Made by a program: the position numbers and the translations under genes. A DNA stretch of 64,000 bases from RGIG5579 sp045597125 (GTDB taxonomy: Bacteria; Bacillota; Clostridia; Oscillospirales; SIG627), in NCBI GenBank assembly GCA_045597125.1, contig JAZODR010000052.1, positions 133,260 through 197,259 on the forward strand. Reading direction: 5' to 3'. Below the pieces are notes generated by a model. It searched no databases. It saw nothing but the letters and a program-made list of their open reading frames with translations, and was not told the DNA's origin. The stretch's first letter is position 1; every line of letters begins with the position of its first letter. Positions 62,348 to 64,000 of this stretch are shown here, piece after piece.

Positions 62348-63516
62348 AACAAAACTCCATCCGCACTTTCGCAAAGACAAGCACAATATTTATTTTCAAG
62401 ATTGGGAAACACCTTAAGATATTCACTCTGAACACGGGAACGAATTTCCTCCCATTTTTCAGGGTCAATCAATGCCATACAGCAACCTTTAAAACCCGCT
62501 CCGGAAAATCTTCCGCCGTAAATACCATCGGTTCTGCGCATAATCTCATAAATTGTTTTCAGTTCGGGAGAACCGGTTTCCCACATGGTAATAGAGGATT
62601 CACCACTCTCAAAAGAAAGAGCCCCATAAGTTTCAATGTCCCCTTGTTTCCAAGCTTCAACCCCTTTTTCCACCCGCAAAAACTCACCGTACCAGTGCTC
62701 TGCTCTTCTTCGAAATGTTTCCGGAAGACGAGTTTTGTACTGGAAAAAGACCTCATAAGGAATATCGCGAAGATTGGTTTCGGAAAACTTTCCATATTCC
62801 ATCCCGGCAAACGCCTTCAATGCATAGGCGGCGCTACGCGCCTCATCCACGCGCATATTGTATTTCGAGCCAATAAGATTTCGTTCCACACCGGAAAAGA
62901 AAATTGCAATACCAAACGGCTTCATTCCAGACTGTTTAGGAATTAATTCATAGGAATCATCCTTGGTATCCAAATAAAGAAGGTGATCCTTTTTACTGAA
63001 AACTTCGCAAGATTGATCCAATTTCCCACAGGCAACGCCTACATAGTCACGCTCAGCTTCGAGAGCAATATCTACCATTTCGCGCTCGGTCAAGCAAATA
63101 TTGTTTACACGGCAAAGAGCAGAAAGAAATGAAATGATAACCGCCGCAGAGGACGAGAGTCCACCAATGGGCAAGGTGCCTGCGATCATTGCATGGAACC
63201 CAACGGTCAAGTGAAATTTTTGTTTCAAAACGTATGTTGCGCCGCGCAAATAATCTGCCCAATCCCCCACTTTTACTTTCGGTGGCTCCAAAACGGACCA
63301 ATTCTGCATCGTATCGAACTGAACAGAGGCAACACGGATTACTCCCGATTCATCCGCTGCATATGCAACGTGAATACCTTTGTCAATGGCAAAACCGGTA
63401 ATTTTTCCAAGGTTATGGTCTGAATGTGCGCCGATAGGACAAACACGATAGGGACAAAAACTAATCCCATCCGGCTCGCGATGATACGCCTGTTCGAATG
63501 CTTTCAACAACACCAT
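62344..63516 (-). CDS. Galacturonokinase-like GHMP kinase
   Basis: The ATG at 63516 has GAGGTG 4 bases upstream; 390 residues. The galactokinase-type signature reads PYRVCPIGAHSDHNLG (about 22-37), close to the PYRICPLGAHIDHQGG I recall in plant galacturonokinase and unlike the GRVNLIGEHTDY of galactokinase. The ATP-binding motif LPIGGLSSSAAVIISFLSAL (about 119) and the C-terminal YGGRFSGAGFKGCCMALIDP (about 339) are intact. RAEHWYGEFLRVEKGVEAW also resembles the plant enzyme. Predicted reaction: D-galacturonate plus ATP to galacturonate-1-phosphate. It is the first gene of unit C. Confidence 0.85.
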   Translation of the reverse strand: MVLLKAFEQAYHREPDGISFCPYRVCPIGAHSDHNLGKITGFAIDKGIHVAYAADESGVIRVASVQFDTMQNWSVLEPPKVKVGDWADYLRGATYVLKQKFHLTVGFHAMIAGTLPIGGLSSSAAVIISFLSALCRVNNICLTEREMVDIALEAERDYVGVACGKLDQSCEVFSKKDHLLYLDTKDDSYELIPKQSGMKPFGIAIFFSGVERNLIGSKYNMRVDEARSAAYALKAFAGMEYGKFSETNLRDIPYEVFFQYKTRLPETFRRRAEHWYGEFLRVEKGVEAWKQGDIETYGALSFESGESSITMWETGSPELKTIYEIMRRTDGIYGGRFSGAGFKGCCMALIDPEKWEEIRSRVQSEYLKVFPNLENKYCACLCESADGVLL

Positions 63517-63556
63517 AAAACACCTCACTTCTTAATTCTCTCACAACAGTTCAATC

Positions 63557-63585
63557 ATTATATCACACAATCATTTCAATTGCAA
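63557..63585 (-). promoter_or_regulatory. Promoter of unit C (uronate module)
   Basis: Minus strand TTGCAA (63580-63585), 17-bp spacer, TATAAT (63557-63562), about 40 bases before the kinase ATG. Confidence 0.78.
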
Positions 63586-63599
63586 CTATAAAAATTTTG

Positions 63600-64000
63600 T
63601 GCACTTTCAATGATAAGCAATGGCCGTCATACTCTGTACGAAAAGACTACGTTTTTTTGACATATCCTGTCACTCCTTTTGTAGGTTACCCTATTCGCAT
63701 TGTCGATTTCGTGTCCGAAATCGTTAATGCGAATAGGTACGATGCTATTTTTGTTCAGACGAAGACGAGAGAGCCCCCTCGCCAAAGGTACGGCAGAACA
63801 CTTTCTGCCATTCCAAAGCCGATACATTATCGGCAAGTCAACCAACCCTACAATAGCATACTCGGGTTAAGATTGACGGTACCGCCGTTTTTCCGTTTGA
63901 ACATTTCCATAGGTTTCGCAAAAACGGTGATACAGGGTTGACCACACTTGGTCGGGTTTCTTTTGTAATTCCACCTTCATATATTTCCTTATGTGTGTAT
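63600..64000. other. Unrecognised right-hand edge with short ORFs and hairpins
   Basis: No gene of known family was found. On the minus strand a 37-residue ORF (63867-63980, starting MKVELQKKPDQVWSTLYHRF, AAGGAAAT upstream) and an 18-residue ORF (63607-63663, MSKKRSLFVQSMTAIAYH, AAAAGGAG upstream) have credible ribosome binding sites. Besides the 48-bp palindrome there are hairpins GGCAGAA/TTCTGCC (63792-63809), CCGATA/TATCGG (63819-63833), CCGTTTTT with AAAAACGG, and GACC/GGTC near 63940-63953. Several frames stay open on both strands because of the symmetry. This could be the end of an integrated element or a structured RNA cut by the window edge. Confidence 0.5.
63690..63737. repeat. 48-bp interrupted palindrome
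   Basis: CCTATTCGCATT (63690-63701), GT, CGATTTCG (63704-63711), loop TGTC, CGAAATCG (63716-63723), TT, AATGCGAATAGG (63726-63737). Twelve plus eight perfect base pairs surround one 2-by-2 mismatch. No T run follows on either side, so it is not a terminator. A nick-site hairpin (oriT-like) or an RNA fold are possibilities. Confidence 0.85.

Noticed and set aside
63690..63737. Palindrome as an intrinsic terminator of unit C or its neighbour
   Set aside because: No T run on either side and it lies upstream of the unit C promoter, not at the end of a gene.
63627..63845. 72-codon open frame on the minus strand across the same palindrome
   Set aside because: It overlaps the better supported short ORF at 63607-63663 in another frame and has no family match; not called as a gene.
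63597..63941. 114-codon open frame on the plus strand
   Set aside because: It has no ribosome binding site, resembles no family, and stays open largely because the palindrome and hairpins read through on both strands.

Overview
The window looks like a chromosomal segment of a low-to-moderate GC Bacillota, most likely an uncultured gut Clostridia. The grounds are gene order typical of origin-proximal Firmicutes DNA (rsmG-mnmG-mnmE-jag-yidC-yidD-rnpA-rpmH; gdpP-rplI-dnaB; tilS-hpt-ftsH), strong AGGAGG ribosome binding sites, sigma-A style promoters with almost uniform 17-bp spacers, meso-diaminopimelate dehydrogenase, a YtrA-type GntR regulator and a yybP-ykoY type riboswitch. No species can be named from the sequence alone.

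Layout. 1-435: 5' end of a leftward P-type cation ATPase behind a probable Mn2+ riboswitch. 434-7446: leftward tRNA-modification, membrane-insertion and RNase P genes ending at rpmH; dnaA is not in its usual place beside rpmH. 7544-14166: metabolic genes (type II pantothenate kinase, PflX-like radical SAM protein, diaminopimelate dehydrogenase, ECF S component, FAD protein, tRNA-Leu, a papain-like hydrolase, a CBM9-like protein). 14196-16059: a YtrA-type regulator with its ABC transporter. 16204-24091: rightward gdpP-rplI-dnaB-tilS-hpt-ftsH. 24120-31986: leftward operon minD-like, mgsA-like, aspS, then a four-gene Gld-type ABC system. 32217-34448: metK, trmO and a tRNA operon (Phe-Gly-Val-Asp).

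From 34496 to 63516 almost everything builds cell-surface polysaccharide, all on the minus strand in three units, each with its own promoter. Unit A (promoter 60436-60464, terminator 44146-44180) has a Wzx flippase, a Wzy-like polymerase, UDP-L-FucNAc synthesis (FnlABC), a WbuB-like transferase, several GT4 transferases, a TupA-like ATP-grasp protein and a PglF-PglD-PglC set. Unit B (promoter 44061-44089) has a TagA/WecG transferase, a Wzm/Wzt (TagGH) exporter, UDP-ManNAc synthesis, a second polyprenyl-phosphate sugar transferase and two related unusual glycosyltransferases, one with a doubled domain. Unit C (promoter 63557-63585, terminator 60511-60537) has a galacturonokinase-like kinase, a sugar-1-phosphate nucleotidyltransferase and a UDP-glucuronate 4-epimerase, together a likely salvage route to UDP-galacturonate.

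The last 400 bases (63600-64000) hold no recognised gene. They contain a 48-bp interrupted palindrome and short ORFs, and may be the edge of a mobile element or a structured RNA. The points most worth a second look are the uronate salvage trio, the right-hand edge, the doubled glycosyltransferase, the truncated glycosyltransferase remnant at 59026-59139, and the mgsA-like gene lacking the family's catalytic aspartate.
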